Below are positions 22,179 to 33,479 of a stretch of DNA of 64,000 nucleotides, in pieces (position 1 is the stretch's first letter; the number at the start of each line of letters is the position of its first letter). The stretch spans positions 558,001 through 622,000 of the forward strand of contig CAJZBQ010000055.1 in NCBI GenBank assembly GCA_914767885.1, in the 5' to 3' direction. Source of the DNA: Blepharisma stoltei (taxonomy: Eukaryota; Ciliophora; Heterotrichea; Heterotrichida; Blepharismidae). The position numbers and the translations under genes were made by a program. Below the pieces are notes generated by a model that searched no databases, was not told the DNA's origin, and saw only the letters and a list, made by a program, of their open reading frames with translations.

Positions 22179-23285
22179 TTAAAGAAAGATGAAATCATTT
22201 TCTGCGTCTTCTGAGCTGCTTTCTCCTGAGCTTTCTTTGATAGCTTTCATAAATTTCATCATTTGGATTTGCTGTTCCTTTACTATCCATTTCAGTTTAT
22301 CATTGCTCAAAGACAGCTTATCAACCGTAATTAAAGTCCCAAAAAATCCTTGGACTACTAAATTTGCAGTCTCCAAAGCTTCTTTTGGGATATTTTTGTC
22401 TATTAGTGACGAAATTAAATTCGAAATCACCCCAACAGTCATAGACTTTTTCAAATCTTTTATAATTTTGACTATTTTTCCACATTCTCCATCTTTTACA
22501 AGCCTCGAAAAAGCCAGTCCTAGAGATTCTTCGTCAGCTTCTATATCAAGACTTAATATTTGGTCAATAATTCTATATAAATCATATATTGAGCTAGAAG
22601 AATTCGCTGAAATTTTCTTTAAAAACATATTCCACCAGCGGTTTGCTGAGTTTTTATGAGCTTTTACTGATATTTCTAATGTCGTGTTGAAGGCTAAATC
22701 AACGACTCCACGTGAAATTGCTCTATCAAAAAATTCATCCCATAGCTGAACTGAGTCTAATGAAGGGTATCCTAGCATTTTAAAGCATTGGCTTGTATGG
22801 GTTAAAGCATCTTTTCTAAAAAAATATTTTATAACAGTTTCTCAAAATGAGTCAATAAAAGGGATATTACTATGGCTGAGCTTAAGGATCAAATTAAAAG
22901 CTTGGTCAAAACCTCCAACCTCTATCGCTGGCTTAATATAAGCAAGTGTAGTTTTTGCATCTTTTATGGTGCCGTTGTCAATGTAACTGATCATAACTTC
23001 AAGTCCTTGTTCAAGTGTCCCAATCCTTAGCAGGCCTTTGATGGCTGATTCGAAATCATCAGGATATAAGCAGACTGATAATTTTTCTATTGATTTTAAG
23101 ATTTGGAGTGCAATTTCAGACTGTTTAGCTTCAAGAGATCTGAGTAGAGGTTACAATTGGACTAGAGAATAGATTAATGGGAGATCTGAATCAATAAGCT
23201 CATTTTTTCGTCTTTGCAGGGTAAGTGCAGCTTCTGCGTACTCGTTTAGGTCGATTAGCTCGTTAAGTCTAGATTTTAGGCTCAT
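22179..23285 (-). CDS. Helical-repeat protein of unknown function
   Basis: About 360 residues from MSLKSRLNELIDLNEYAEAALTLQ to a Ser/Glu-rich C-terminus (ESSGESSSEDAEND). It is predicted all-helical from its heptad-free amphipathic pattern, reminiscent of vesicle-tethering or armadillo-like folds. A 15-nt intron at 23140-23154 removes the only TAA in the frame, and TGA codes Trp in IDSFWETVIKYF. The family is not recognised; a tethering-complex subunit is one possibility, held with low confidence. No IES is apparent. It lies head-to-tail 53 bp upstream of the GAR gene on the same strand. Confidence 0.7.
23140..23154 (-). other. 15-nt spliceosomal intron
   Basis: Minus strand GTAACCTCTACTCAG. 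Removal turns ...SLVQL-stop into SLVQLSLEAKQSEI. Confidence 0.85.
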
Positions 23286-23500
23286 CAGATATTAATATAA
23301 GAAACTGACAGATAATAAAATCCATTTATGTTTAATTTAAAAAAGAGGTCTTAAGATATTGCTTGATAAGAAATATAATAAATAAAATAGTTTGTAAAAC
23401 AAATACTAGTAAAATTCGAGAAGAATTTAGTAGTTTTTTGCAGTCATATTAAAAGCTGCATCTTGATATTTAATATTTAATTGCATTAAATAATAATTTT

Positions 23501-25318
23501 TTAGATAGGCATACTAGAAGTACTTCCTACTGGAGTGGCAGTTGTTATCGTTACTCCTTGAGTTAGGCCAGAGCCATATTCAATATAATTTTGAGCTGAA
23601 TCTTGTGTAGCAGCAGCTGTGATACAGTTATAAGTGCCTGGTGAAGCTGGAGGGAGCACATGATAAATAATAATTTGGATAGATCTGGGTGAAATAGCAG
23701 CAAAGCTTGTGATGACTAAGCTAGTTGGCGAAATTGTACAAGAAATGGGATAATTAGTATCCATATCATTTATCCCGATAGCAGAGCACTTACTTAAATT
23801 ATATCCCCAAGACGAATCTAACCAAAGAGTTATAATGCCATTTTTCGGGACTCTATTTAAAGTAGTCAGTGATATTGTCATTGTTGAATCCACAGAGTCT
23901 GGGCCAGATGCTGAGATTGAGGATACAAAGCAGTTGACGGACATATCTGTAATTGATCCTGTAGTAACTGTACCTGTAGCAGCAGTTGTTCCTGCAATTC
24001 TACAATCTCCCCCAACATCATAGGTAGGAACAGCAAAAATATTGAAATTAACAATATTAAACAGGTGATCTGCTCCAGCATATCCAGGTGCTCACTTCCC
24101 CTTGTCCAGAACCTGCAAAACGATTAGAAAAATCTACACTTTTAGAATTAGAGCCCTGTTACTGCGATTGATGCTCCTGCTGTTGGAATGACACAATTGT
24201 AATCAAGACTTCTACCCATTACAAATCCGCCAATCATATAATCATTACTATTTGAAGCATAATAAGTTGTAGACGCTGCTACGCCTCCAACTGTAATTGT
24301 AGGTGTAAAGGTGCTAAAGCCCTTGGGAAGTCCAACACCAATATAATGTTGTGGAGTGAGTGGCATTGCAATTGTTGCGTCATTAATAGCAAAAGTAGAA
24401 GCTGACGAAACTGCTCAAGAGCTTGATGCTGAGCCGGATGTCAACGGATTAGTTTCAATATTTGATACTAAAGCAACATTGGAAACAGTACTCTTATATA
24501 AATAATTTTTGAGATCTGGATAAGAATCTGTGATGTAGTAAAGATAAGTTGTATTCCATTGTTATATATATGTCTCGGATTGGGTATTAATCCCCATACT
24601 GGTTTTAGCAGCTTATTCATTATGAAACGTCGAAAATAAACAGATAAATTTATTTCTTCGAATAAGATGAAATTTTGACATAAAATTTTCCAATTTTTTG
24701 AAACGATATGCTAGCAGATTCACAGACAACTTTTGAAGAAATTCCAAAATTTGTATCAGGCACAATTTCAATAATATCTGATTTTCAAAGACTTTTACTA
24801 ATAGTAAAATCAAAATAAAAACCATCAGTTGATCCTATTTTTGGGCTTGAGTTTCCATTAGCATTTGTAACAGTAAGCGACTGGCTATAAGGAGCGCTCT
24901 TAAGGGCTATATAACCAAAAATGTAATTAACATCATAAATTTTCCCAGTTGATGTAGATCTTGTCATAAGTGAAAAAGGCCCATAAACACCTCCAAAAGA
25001 TACAGAAATAGAATTAGGGTAAACCAAGGTGATATCTTTATTACTATAAAAATCTGAATCAATATATCAAGGACCTCCACTAATGCCAGCCGGCAGATTT
25101 ATTTGAAGAACTCCACCAATAAGCTTAGTGCTTACTCTAAAAGTAAACGTTAGCTTAATATTAGTGTCAGTGTTGCATTGGGAAGCTTGAATTGGACTGC
25201 TAACTCAAATGCCTGATGGTCATAAAATTCTACCAGGAGTTAGACTGTGAAATGCACTTCCTATTGAAATTCCAGCTGCTGATATACATAAAGCAATAAA
25301 GCCAATCAAGATTTCCAT
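23501..25318 (-). CDS. Secreted or surface beta-rich, Ser/Thr/Gly-rich protein (frame unresolved in the middle)
   Basis: Starts with a signal peptide (MEILIGFIALCISAAG). Repetitive beta-strand-like sequence follows, rich in Ser, Thr, Gly, Asn and Ile, for example LTFTFRVSTKLIGGVLQINLP, VYPNSISVSFGGVYGPFSL, TNANGNSSPKIGSTDG and NCITAAATQDSAQ. TGA is needed as Trp at several positions (GRILWPSGIWVSSP). Two regions do not resolve: about 24570-24680, where the frame hits TAA after ...KISSYSKK, and about 24090-24160, where two +1 shifts are needed. These may be short IESs I could not place, or assembly indels. Stop TAA after TSSMPI. A cell-surface or cortical matrix role is a guess. Confidence 0.6.
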
Positions 25319-25336
25319 ATTATAAGCCTGTAGAAG

Positions 25337-28300
25337 CTATATTATTTTTAAATATATAGAATAAATAAAATGACAATATTCACTATAAGAATTACTTATA
25401 GAAATTGCCCGAGGATGGCGCTATATTGCGCCATCCTCCTCGGGCAATTGGAGACACGGCTCCACACGGGAATTGTGTTCCACGTGTGGAGCCATTTTTC
25501 CACGTGGGAAAATGTGGATTCCACACGTGGAAAAATGGCTCCACACGTGGAATACGGTTCCCGTGTGGAGCCAATTTTCGCTTGCCCTAGGATGGCGCCA
25601 TATAGCGCCATCCTAGGGCAAATCCTATATTTTTAAGCAGAAAGAAACTTCTGCCTTCGCTTTTAGGAGAAATCAGTGGAAGCTTACGCTCATCTGTAAA
25701 GCTGTCATCACTAATTCCAGTATCTTCTTCAGCTTTGCTAATCCCTAATGCATTTTTCTTTACATTAATTAAGCTGTTTTCTATCCTTTTCATTTCTTTT
25801 ATCAAATCTTTTTTTCCTTCAATTTTTGGTAATATTGGTACTGTGGCGAAATTTAGCATTCTTGGCTTGTGCTGCTTAGATTTCATAAAAGCTCTTGGAG
25901 ACTTTGTTTTAATAGCGCTTTCTTCATCAATTGTCTGCTGGTTTCTATATGTGCTTACCTCTGATGATGTTTTTTCAAAAGATTCTTCATCAGATTTACC
26001 GACTATACCAAGTCATATATTTATTTACTATAAAAATTTTATTTATATATAGCTTTGGAGTCTTTTTAACACCCTAACACCTTTTAGTCCTAACTTTCTT
26101 AATAAAGCCCATTGAAAGTATGCCAGATTGAGACTAAAATAATACCCATATAGGGTGCTAAAAAGCACTCCAAAGCTATATCTAAATTCACTCATACATT
26201 CTTTTATAAATCTTCAGTATTTTCCACACTATTAAACTTCACCTCATTTATCTGAAATCTCTGCACAAATGCATCATATTCTTCTTTCAGCGTCGCTTTC
26301 TGCTTTGGTATATTCTGAAACTTATGCAGCAGTATTAATTTTACCAAATCAGAAAAATTTTTAATATCAGCAATATTCGGCACTATCAAGCCTTTTTCAT
26401 TTTCCCTCAATTTTGCTATTAAAAGGATTTGCTGCTCCATGGTCATACTTTTGGAGTCAATTATTGCAGAAATTTCTTTATCCGCAGCTGTAGTATTTAT
26501 TAAAAGACCTGATAATGCTTCTAACGTAGTAGTCAGCTGCTTTTTTAAGTTTCGGTGAGCTAATACGGAAAGCTGGCTTAGATTTACGATAGCGGAAAGC
26601 TGCCCTGAGTATTGGTCTCTGCAGTCTCTAAGGTATTGATATATAGTTTCATTGTCTAAAAAGTACCTCATTATCGTATTTTCTAATATTCCTGATACAA
26701 AACTCTGGGCAATTGTAGGAAATCCTGGGAATATTCCTAGATATAGGTCTTGGAGGTCGGTTTTGTTGAGATTTTGGAATTTTATAGATGAGATTGTCTC
26801 TTCGGGCTTTAAGGAGAAGTCTCTGGTGATTGGGGAAGATGCGAAAGTGCTTTGTTTTCTTTTATTTGCATTAGCGGGGAGGATTATGACGGTGTTTCTT
26901 TTATCGTTTTTATTGGGTCTTGGGGTGGATTCAGTTTGGACATCTTTAAACATAGAAGGTATATGCAAAATGTAATCTTGGAGGACCTCAGGATGCCCAT
27001 AGCACTGCTCTTTTATAAGCTCTAGCTGCTTTTTTACTCTTCAAGCCAGCTGATAAAAAAATTTCAAGGAAAAAACTATTATTTGCTCATATTTTCCAAT
27101 TAATTCTTCTTTAGATACTGAATTTATTGTATCCTTTTTATAATGAATTATCAATTTTACTATTATATTATTACCAAAATGCATTTTATTTTAACAGGCA
27201 TATCTAAAGAAACCAGAAGTCCTGTATAAGTTTCGACTTCAAAGGTCTCATTTTTTGTTAATTTTCTTGTCCTTGACCTAAGCTCTTGAATATTCCCACT
27301 AAGCCCTGGGTCTTCTTTCAGCTCAGACAGCTCCAATGCAGTTTCATCACAAATTTGTCTAAGCTGATACTGGTCTGCTGCAAGCCCAATAAACCGGATT
27401 TGAAGCCTAGATTCCATAGAAAGCATGTTTTCGAACGCTTTGAGAATATCTTTTGGAGAGAATTTATCCACTTTTTCTGGGCTAATTGATAAGCATTTGG
27501 ATTCTTTAATTATTTTTTTTATTTTTTCAAAAATTTCAGTGTAATATTCCAGCTGATTTGCATAGCTTTGTTTATGCTGCTTTTCTTGGTCGAATTCAGT
27601 TAATAGTTTTCCGTACTCGGATTTAAGCATTTCGTTTTTCATTTCATTTTCTTCCAATCCTATTGCTGATTCAGGATGATTTTTATTAAATTATTTTTAA
27701 AAAATTAGGGCTTAAAATCATTTTAAAAAAAAATACCCATGATTCAGCGACTTTATGAACTAAAGCTTCTACCTCTTTTTTAAGATGTGCTCCTTTCGAT
27801 CTGATTCCTTCAATTTTTTGCACCCTGCTGGAAGACTGTTTTTTAATTTCTGTCTTCAATTTCACTACATTATCATTTGCTTTAATCAGCTCATTTTTTG
27901 CCCTAGCTGTAGTGTCCTCAATCTGCCCAGTATATTTATCAATCCCTTTATTCATAGCTTTACAGTCAAGAAACCTTTCTCTCTGATAAATATAGTCCTC
28001 TTTTTCTTTCTTTTGCATACTTTCTAATTGTTCTGTTGTGCATCGCTCCTGAGTAATTTGTATACATTTCCCTATAAATTCTCAATTTTATTTATTATTT
28101 TTTTTATTTTTTAATTATTTTTGTATATAGAATAGTTCCACTTTATTAATTTCGTCCTTAAGCCTTTCTATCAATTCTTGCTGTTCAGAAATATAGACCT
28201 GGTTCTTTGAATACAGCGTACTTTGCATATCTTTTAAAGATCCTGATACAAAACTGAGACTTGGGTTCATCTCAGATGCGTCAGTTGCTTTCTTTTTAAG

Positions 28301-28573
28301 AAACTTCGCTGTCGTCTTAAGGTCATCTAGTATTTGCAGCTTTTTTTTGTTGTGATAGTGCACCTGGTTGTATAGTTTTTTCAGCTTGACGATCTCTTTG
28401 TCTTCGGTTTTCTGCTCAGATGTGTTTAATTTTAGTGACTTTTCGAACTCCTGCATTAGGCTTTCTTCTTCTTTTTTCAGTCGAGATTCTCTTTCTTTTT
28501 GAAGATAAGTTTTATTAGCGTTTTCAGTCTGAGAAAAGAGGATGTCAGGTCGAAATAAACCGATATTGCTCAT
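25337..28573 (-). CDS. Long coiled-coil protein of unknown function with five insertions
   Basis: Start MSNIGLFRPDILFSQTENANK at 28573. Charged coiled coil with RESRLKKEEESLMQEFEKSL, LIERLKDEINKVELFY, QRERFLDCKAMNKGIDKY and EKQHKQSYANQLEYYTEIFEKI is followed by a mixed region (CYGHPEVLQDYILHIPSMFKDVQ, FPGFPTIAQSFVSGILENT, helices) and a basic tail (SAIKTKSPRAFMKSKQHKPRML). Joins at about 28063-28125, 27674-27746, 27141-27193 and 26006-26208 are all in frame. The last insertion, a palindromic element at 25397-25629, leaves FLLKNISNSYSEYC...-TAG ending at 25337, only 18 bp before the next gene on this strand. TGA codes Trp in YQLAWRVKKQ. An axonemal or centriolar protein is plausible; no family recognised. 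Confidence 0.7.
25397..25629. mobile_element. Palindromic TATAG-type element with nested inverted repeats
   Basis: Ends TATAGAAATTGCCC / GGGCAAATCCTATA. It consists of an outer GGATGGCGC hairpin at each end and a large inner palindrome built from CCACACGTGG-like units. It has the same architecture as 45807-46036, with different sequence in the arms. TA flanks allow in-frame excision from the 3' end of the coiled-coil gene. Confidence 0.8.
26006..26208. mobile_element. TA-bounded IES containing a TATAGCTTTGGAGT inverted-repeat element
   Basis: Inner element 26048-26180 has ends TATAGCTTTGGAGT / GCACTCCAAAGCTATA. Outer TAs near 26004-26005 and 26207-26208 give SVENTEDLVGKSDEESFEK in frame. Near 26067 it contains TAACACCCTAACACC. 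Confidence 0.65.
27141..27193. mobile_element. Short IES with TAAAA direct repeats (53 bp)
   Basis: TTTTA at 27136-27140 and 27189-27193. Excision gives LDMPVKKDTINSVSKEELIG on the minus strand. Confidence 0.65.
27674..27746. mobile_element. Short IES with TGATTCA direct repeats (73 bp)
   Basis: TGATTCA at 27667-27673 and 27740-27746. Excision gives HKVAESAIGLEENEMKNE on the minus strand. The repeat does not start with TA, unlike most IESs here. Confidence 0.7.
28063..28125. mobile_element. Short IES with TATACAAA-type direct repeats
   Basis: TATACAAA flanks the block on the minus strand. Excision gives NKVELFYIQITQERCTTEQL. Confidence 0.65.
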
Positions 28574-28938
28574 GATTATAATGGTAAAAAAATTGAAAAT
28601 TTAGATATGCTATAATATTTATGAGTAGATTTAATAAGCAAAAATACTATGCTGGATTTATTTTTAAAACTACAAGAACTTGATCATTTATATAAAATTT
28701 AGATAAATTTGTATAAAATTAAGTAGAATTTAGTGAACGGTAATTTTAAATTGATATTTTAATAATATTTTAAAAAATAAGCATTAATTGAAATCGAATT
28801 TAAATAAACATACAAAGCAGCCCATAAATCTTAACCCTAATAATTTTTCATAAATAAAGTTTTAATTATTGATAAATAGAATTGTATTAGCTATTTTTTC
28901 TTGCTTTCTAAAATATGACATCCTTATAAACCCTCATT

Positions 28939-31749
28939 ATGGAGCTCATTAGAAAAAGAATTCACAGGCTCAAAAAACTTATCTTAGGTATTTTTTTTCT
29001 TGGAATTTCTCTTTATTGAATATTTGCTGTTTATATTGATTTATACAATTCAGAAGCTTCGACAATCGACAATCCTGAACAGTCAACACAATTTATGGAA
29101 GCCTTATTTTATGATACAACTACACAAGAAGAAGCATCCTATAAGAATAGCGATGCAAATATTGGAAATCATCAAATAGACGACATAAATTCTCCAAAAA
29201 ATAACTTATCTAGCCATAATGAAGCAGCAGCAATTATCCAAAATTTAACTGAGTCTACATTACCTTGCCAAAACATTAGCATATCTAATCCATTACACGA
29301 AAAAATAATTTCTTTACCTTTACTTCCAAGCATAAATCTTAAAAATCCCAACATTACTTGTAATCCTCCCATATTTAGTTATAAACCTAGTCAAATTGCC
29401 TTAAAATTCCCATATGCAAAACGGAAATTCAGCTGTGGGGAAGAGGGTGATATTTTTATGATCCAAGAAAATAATATTACAATAAATTGTGAAGAAGGCG
29501 AAAATCCAGAAATAAGTTTAGGGACAGATCCTGAAGATGAGCTCCTTGAAAGCCCGCTTGCACCAAAATGGAAAGCTTATAAGGATGCTCAAGATATAGG
29601 CAGAACTGAATTTGGGTTTGCTAAATGTGGGAGCGATAAGAGACAAGGGTTTCTTCATAATAAATTTTCTAAATCTGCTTCTAAAAGAGCACAAGAAAGA
29701 CGAAAAGCAACAGAGAAGAAGGCAAAAATGACGGAGCCTTCAAAGCCTTTGACTGTTTTAGTTATAGTTTTTGACTCTGTATCAAGACAGCATTTTTATA
29801 GAATGCTGGCTGAAACAGTTAGTTTTATGAATAACAGCATAGCATCTGGGGCATATGCTGAAAATTTTGCTCTATATGATTTTCAAATTGAGCACTCTAT
29901 ATATATAAACACAATGTCAAATATTATCCCTTTACTTCTTGGAAAACCAGAAGAAGATGCCAAAGCAAAAGTAAAAGGCTTAAAATTAGCGAATAATTAT
30001 CAAGAAGATTTTGCTAAAAACCAAAAAGATGCGCTTTGGAAATATTATGAAAATTTTGGATTTGTGACTATGTTTGGCTGGGAAAACAGGTCAGGGTGGC
30101 TGTCAAAGATTATAGGGAGAAAAGTGCTAGCAGACCATGTTGTAAATAATTTATATAGTTCAGCAGGAAAATTATCCCATTTATATATAAATAAAGTTTT
30201 CAATGCTGAAGCTAGCTTGTTTTACCTTTAAAATAAGCTATAAATATTATCTAAAGTAATGCAAAATAATATAGTAGGCCTCTGCTTAGGATGTTTAAAA
30301 GAAATGTGCCTAGGCAATCATTATTCTCACCAATATTTATTCAACTACACAAAAGAATTTATAGAAAATTACAAAGGCCATCACAAATTTGCATATAATC
30401 ACTATGATACTGGACATGAGGACACAGGATCAGTCATAAAAACAGCTGACAGCGACTTAGCGTCTCTTCTAAAAGATATTTTAGATTTTCACTCTAAAAA
30501 TAATGAAGAATTAGCACTATTTTTAACCTCAGACCATGGCTTAGGCGTAGGTATTTGAAGTAGAAATGAAGAAGGTATAATGGAGCATTTGCTTCCCTTC
30601 AATTTTCTAATAGCAAGTAAAAGCCTAATAGAAAAACTCGGCCCAGACACTCATGAAAATCTCCTCCACAACACCCAGCATTTAACCAGCAAGCAAGATA
30701 CCCATTTATCACTAAAACATCTAGCTTATGCTCCCTATAAAAAAATCACCAAAAAATCCCAAGAATATAAAAATTTAAAAAATGGCCAGACTGCTTTATC
30801 TTTATTTTTAGAAAAAATTAAAGATGATAGAAATTGCAAAGATATCGGAAGTGGCTTGGAATGGTGTGCTTGCTTGGATTATAAAGAGATTAGCCTTGAA
30901 GATTATAAGGATTTAGCTGAAAGAATTGCAGATCAAGGAGCGATAGAAATTAATAAAAAACACAAAAATGAAAGGGTCACTTATTATTGTGCTACTATTG
31001 AGGTTGGAGAAGTTATTGAGATTAAACGTGAAAATATAGAAAATGTGAAAGGAAAATACAGCGGAGTTTATAAAGTAACTTTTTCTGAAAAAAATCACCC
31101 AAATTATATGGTGACTGTAATAGCTATAGTGCTGCCTAGCGATGAAGCTGAAAATTATGAAGAAGAAGGATACTGATATACAGGATATGCGGCAATAAAA
31201 TTAGATTTTAATGGAAAATTACTATCTGTCCGACCTATTCAATTGATAAGAGCTGATGAAGATGAAGATTATTGTTTGGAATGACTATCAAGTTTTCGCT
31301 GGTGGAAGCGGTTTTGTCTATGTACAAGCTCAAAAAACTATAATATTACGTCAACTCCTTCGCAAAAAGATAAGAATTTTTATGAAAAATTACTAAAAAT
31401 TCCTTATATGGTAATAGGAGAAAGCGGAAAGTCTTGCAATGAAGCGTGCAATAAGGAAAGTAGATTCTGCCAAAAATGGGGACTGGAAGTAACAAATAAT
31501 ATTGAGCTTTTAAAAGAGCCATGGAAAAATCAAATAAATTCGTATAAGATACTTATGGATGGAGAATATAAGTGGCTTAAAGATTTAAAAATCAAGGATA
31601 TAGAAGCTGGAGATGTGCCTGGCTTGAAATACCAGAACGGAACTTATAGATTTGTCCAAGGAAATTGAGACAACTTAAGCTGTAATTCTGAGCAAGAAGG
31701 CGTAAGACCAATTTGCGCATGCTCTGCACACAAAATAGAAGTCTCGTAA
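28939..31749 (+). CDS. DUF229 sulfatase-like type II membrane protein with Cys-rich C-terminus
   Basis: A short cytosolic N-terminus and a signal anchor (about residues 14-38, ...LILGIFFLGISLYWIFAVYI, with TGA as Trp) are followed by a stem and then a DUF229 alkaline-phosphatase-superfamily domain with LVIVFDSVSRQHFYRML and LFLTSDHGLGVG. In this superfamily the Asp/Ser of the first motif and the Asp-His of the second sit at the metal site. The C-terminal part (SGKSCNEACNK...FCQKWGLE...CNSEQEGVRPICACSA) has at least eight cysteines, resembling lectin-like luminal tails. Orientation suggests a Golgi or surface enzyme. A 30-33 bp interruption near 30229-30261 separates ...EASLFY from VMQNNIVGLCLG and is probably a very short IES. 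Further TGA=Trp codons lie near 30556, 31174, 31282 and 31666. TAA stop. Confidence 0.82.
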
Positions 31750-31990
31750 TAAATTAAAATTTTATAAGCTTTAAATAATCCTTGAACGATAATTAGCAAT
31801 CCCAATTTTAAAAATTATGATATTAAAATGTTTCTTTAGCGTTTCATTCTTTAAATATAGAAAATTTAATTTATATAGTTTTTAAAATCATAACATAATC
31901 TATTAATTTGATTATTTTGCTTGAATTAGCCTCATATACTTTGACTGTATCATCAGCTTCTTTGATTTATGTATACTCTTCTCCTATTAA
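31750..31990. other. Convergent intergenic spacer
   Basis: Lies between the 3' ends of the DUF229 gene and the VPS37-like gene. AT-rich with nothing recognisable. Confidence 0.4.
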
Positions 31991-32983
31991 TTACCCATTA
32001 AACGCAGAGATTGGAGAAGCTGCTTGAGTCAACTCAGGCTTGTCAAAATTTCTAAATATAGGCCCATTTGCCAATTCTCCAGTTGGTTTGATTACTCTTT
32101 CTACGTGAAATTTTCTCTCTCCAATCTCCTGCCCTTACTAGGCAATTGATAGAAGAAAAGTATATATACTTATCAGCTGTAATTTCTCCATCCATAAACT
32201 GTTTCCTCAAGTCCTGCAGCTCCTGGTTCACCGCTGTCTCTTTTCTCTTCAAATCTTCAACAACCCCTTGCTGGTCCACTCTTACTGAAATCTGTTGACT
32301 TTCATTCACCAGTCTTCCAAACTGTTTTGTCAGCTCATCAATTTCGCTAATTTTGCTTCTATTTTCATTGACGATTTTATCTATTTCTGCCTTTTTTGAT
32401 AAAATAAATTCTGTCTTCTCTATGACCTCATTTAAAAGCTTATCCCTTTCTTCTGTGAGATTGATAGCTTTTTGGACCCTTGTATATATGACATCTCTCA
32501 TATCTTCTTCATCTTCTACAGGCATTGGATTTTTGCGTGTTCTTAATTAAAATAAATACAGGAATTTTTTGAATAAAATTAATTTTTATAAAAAAATATA
32601 AGGAAATGGTATAAAATTTCTGTGAAGTTTGGCAAGTCTTCTTGTTGAGGAGGCTTTATACGTGGAGGATCTTTCATAAATGCAGAATGGATATTTTGGA
32701 TGACTGCTAGAAGAGGGGTTCTGGATGTCCAGATTTTTTCTTCTGGGTAATTAATTTTGAAATTTTCACCAATTAGGGCATGCTCGACTGGAGAGGCTAC
32801 AAAAATAGAAGGAGGGGCGGAAGGAAATTGTTTTGGGAAATAAAGTGAAATATATAGTGCACCCATTTGGAGCTGTAATAAAATTTCGTAGCCTCCGTTG
32901 TGGCCTTGTCGGATTTCTGGGTAGCGCTGCCTGATTTGTGCCATGGCCTGATGCTCATTGCTGATAGTCCCTGGGTAAGCCAT
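31991..32983 (-). CDS. VPS37: VPS37-like ESCRT-I subunit (UEV-like + Mod(r) domains)
   Basis: The N-terminal 130 residues carry a ubiquitin-E2-variant-like fold signature (ILLQLQMGALYISLYFPKQFPSAPP). After a PPRIKPPQQE linker comes a helical Mod(r) region (LLNEVIEKTEFILSKKAEIDKI...DGEITADKYI), ending KFHVERVIKPTGELANGPIFRNF...SAFNG-TAA. This matches VPS37A architecture; the protein would act in ESCRT-I during multivesicular body sorting. An IES at 32546-32601 (TTA repeats) is removed to join ILYHFLRTRKNPMPVEDEED. Near 32140-32165 the frame has to change, so a second short insertion or a non-15-nt intron is likely there. Confidence 0.72.
32546..32601. mobile_element. Short IES in VPS37-like gene
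   Basis: TAA/TTA repeats at 32543-32545 and 32599-32601; removal keeps the minus-strand frame. Confidence 0.6.
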
Positions 32984-32990
32984 TTATTAA

Positions 32991-33346
32991 CTCCCCCCCC
33001 CCTCCGTGAGTGAACAAAAAAATTTTGTTCACTCACGGAGGGGGGTTAATTTTTTTTTTTAAAAAAATTTATATATAAATTTTATAAAAAATATTTTTTT
33101 TCGAAATTTAAAAAATCCTAATTCGCAAAAATTGGAAAGCAAATATTAATTTAATTTATAAAATTTATGTTTTAAAAAGCAATTTGTTTAAAATTAAACA
33201 GAATTAGCTCTAGATTTTCATTATACTAATTAGCATTTATATATCTAAATTTTTTTCATTTTTGTTCACTCACGGAGGGTGGGTTTTTTTGGGCAAAAAA
33301 TAGCGATTTTTCTAATGGTTTTGTTCACTCACGGAGGGGGGGGGAG
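32991..33346. mobile_element. C/G-tipped MITE, family 1 (GTGAGTGAACAAAA type)
   Basis: TAA target duplication at 32988-32990 and 33347-33349. The left end holds a short palindrome (CTCCGTGAGTGAACAAAA and its complement), and the right end two further GTTCACTCACGGAGG copies around TTTTTGGGCAAAAAATAGCG. It lies immediately upstream of the VPS37-like start codon, so it would sit in the 5' leader or promoter if retained. Confidence 0.85.
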
Positions 33347-33479
33347 TAAGCTAAATTTTATTTGCAAATCTAGTAGACTAAATATTCAGTTTTTATATTT
33401 TCTTAAAAATTGATAATGCAGCTCTCTATTATGATAGAAGCTCTTATAAGTATGATTTATACTAATTAAGATGCATTAA

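Noticed and set aside
25370-25636. Several overlapping 60-88 codon open frames on both strands
   Set aside because: They lie wholly within a palindromic element; the frames are a by-product of inverted repeats and have no independent support.
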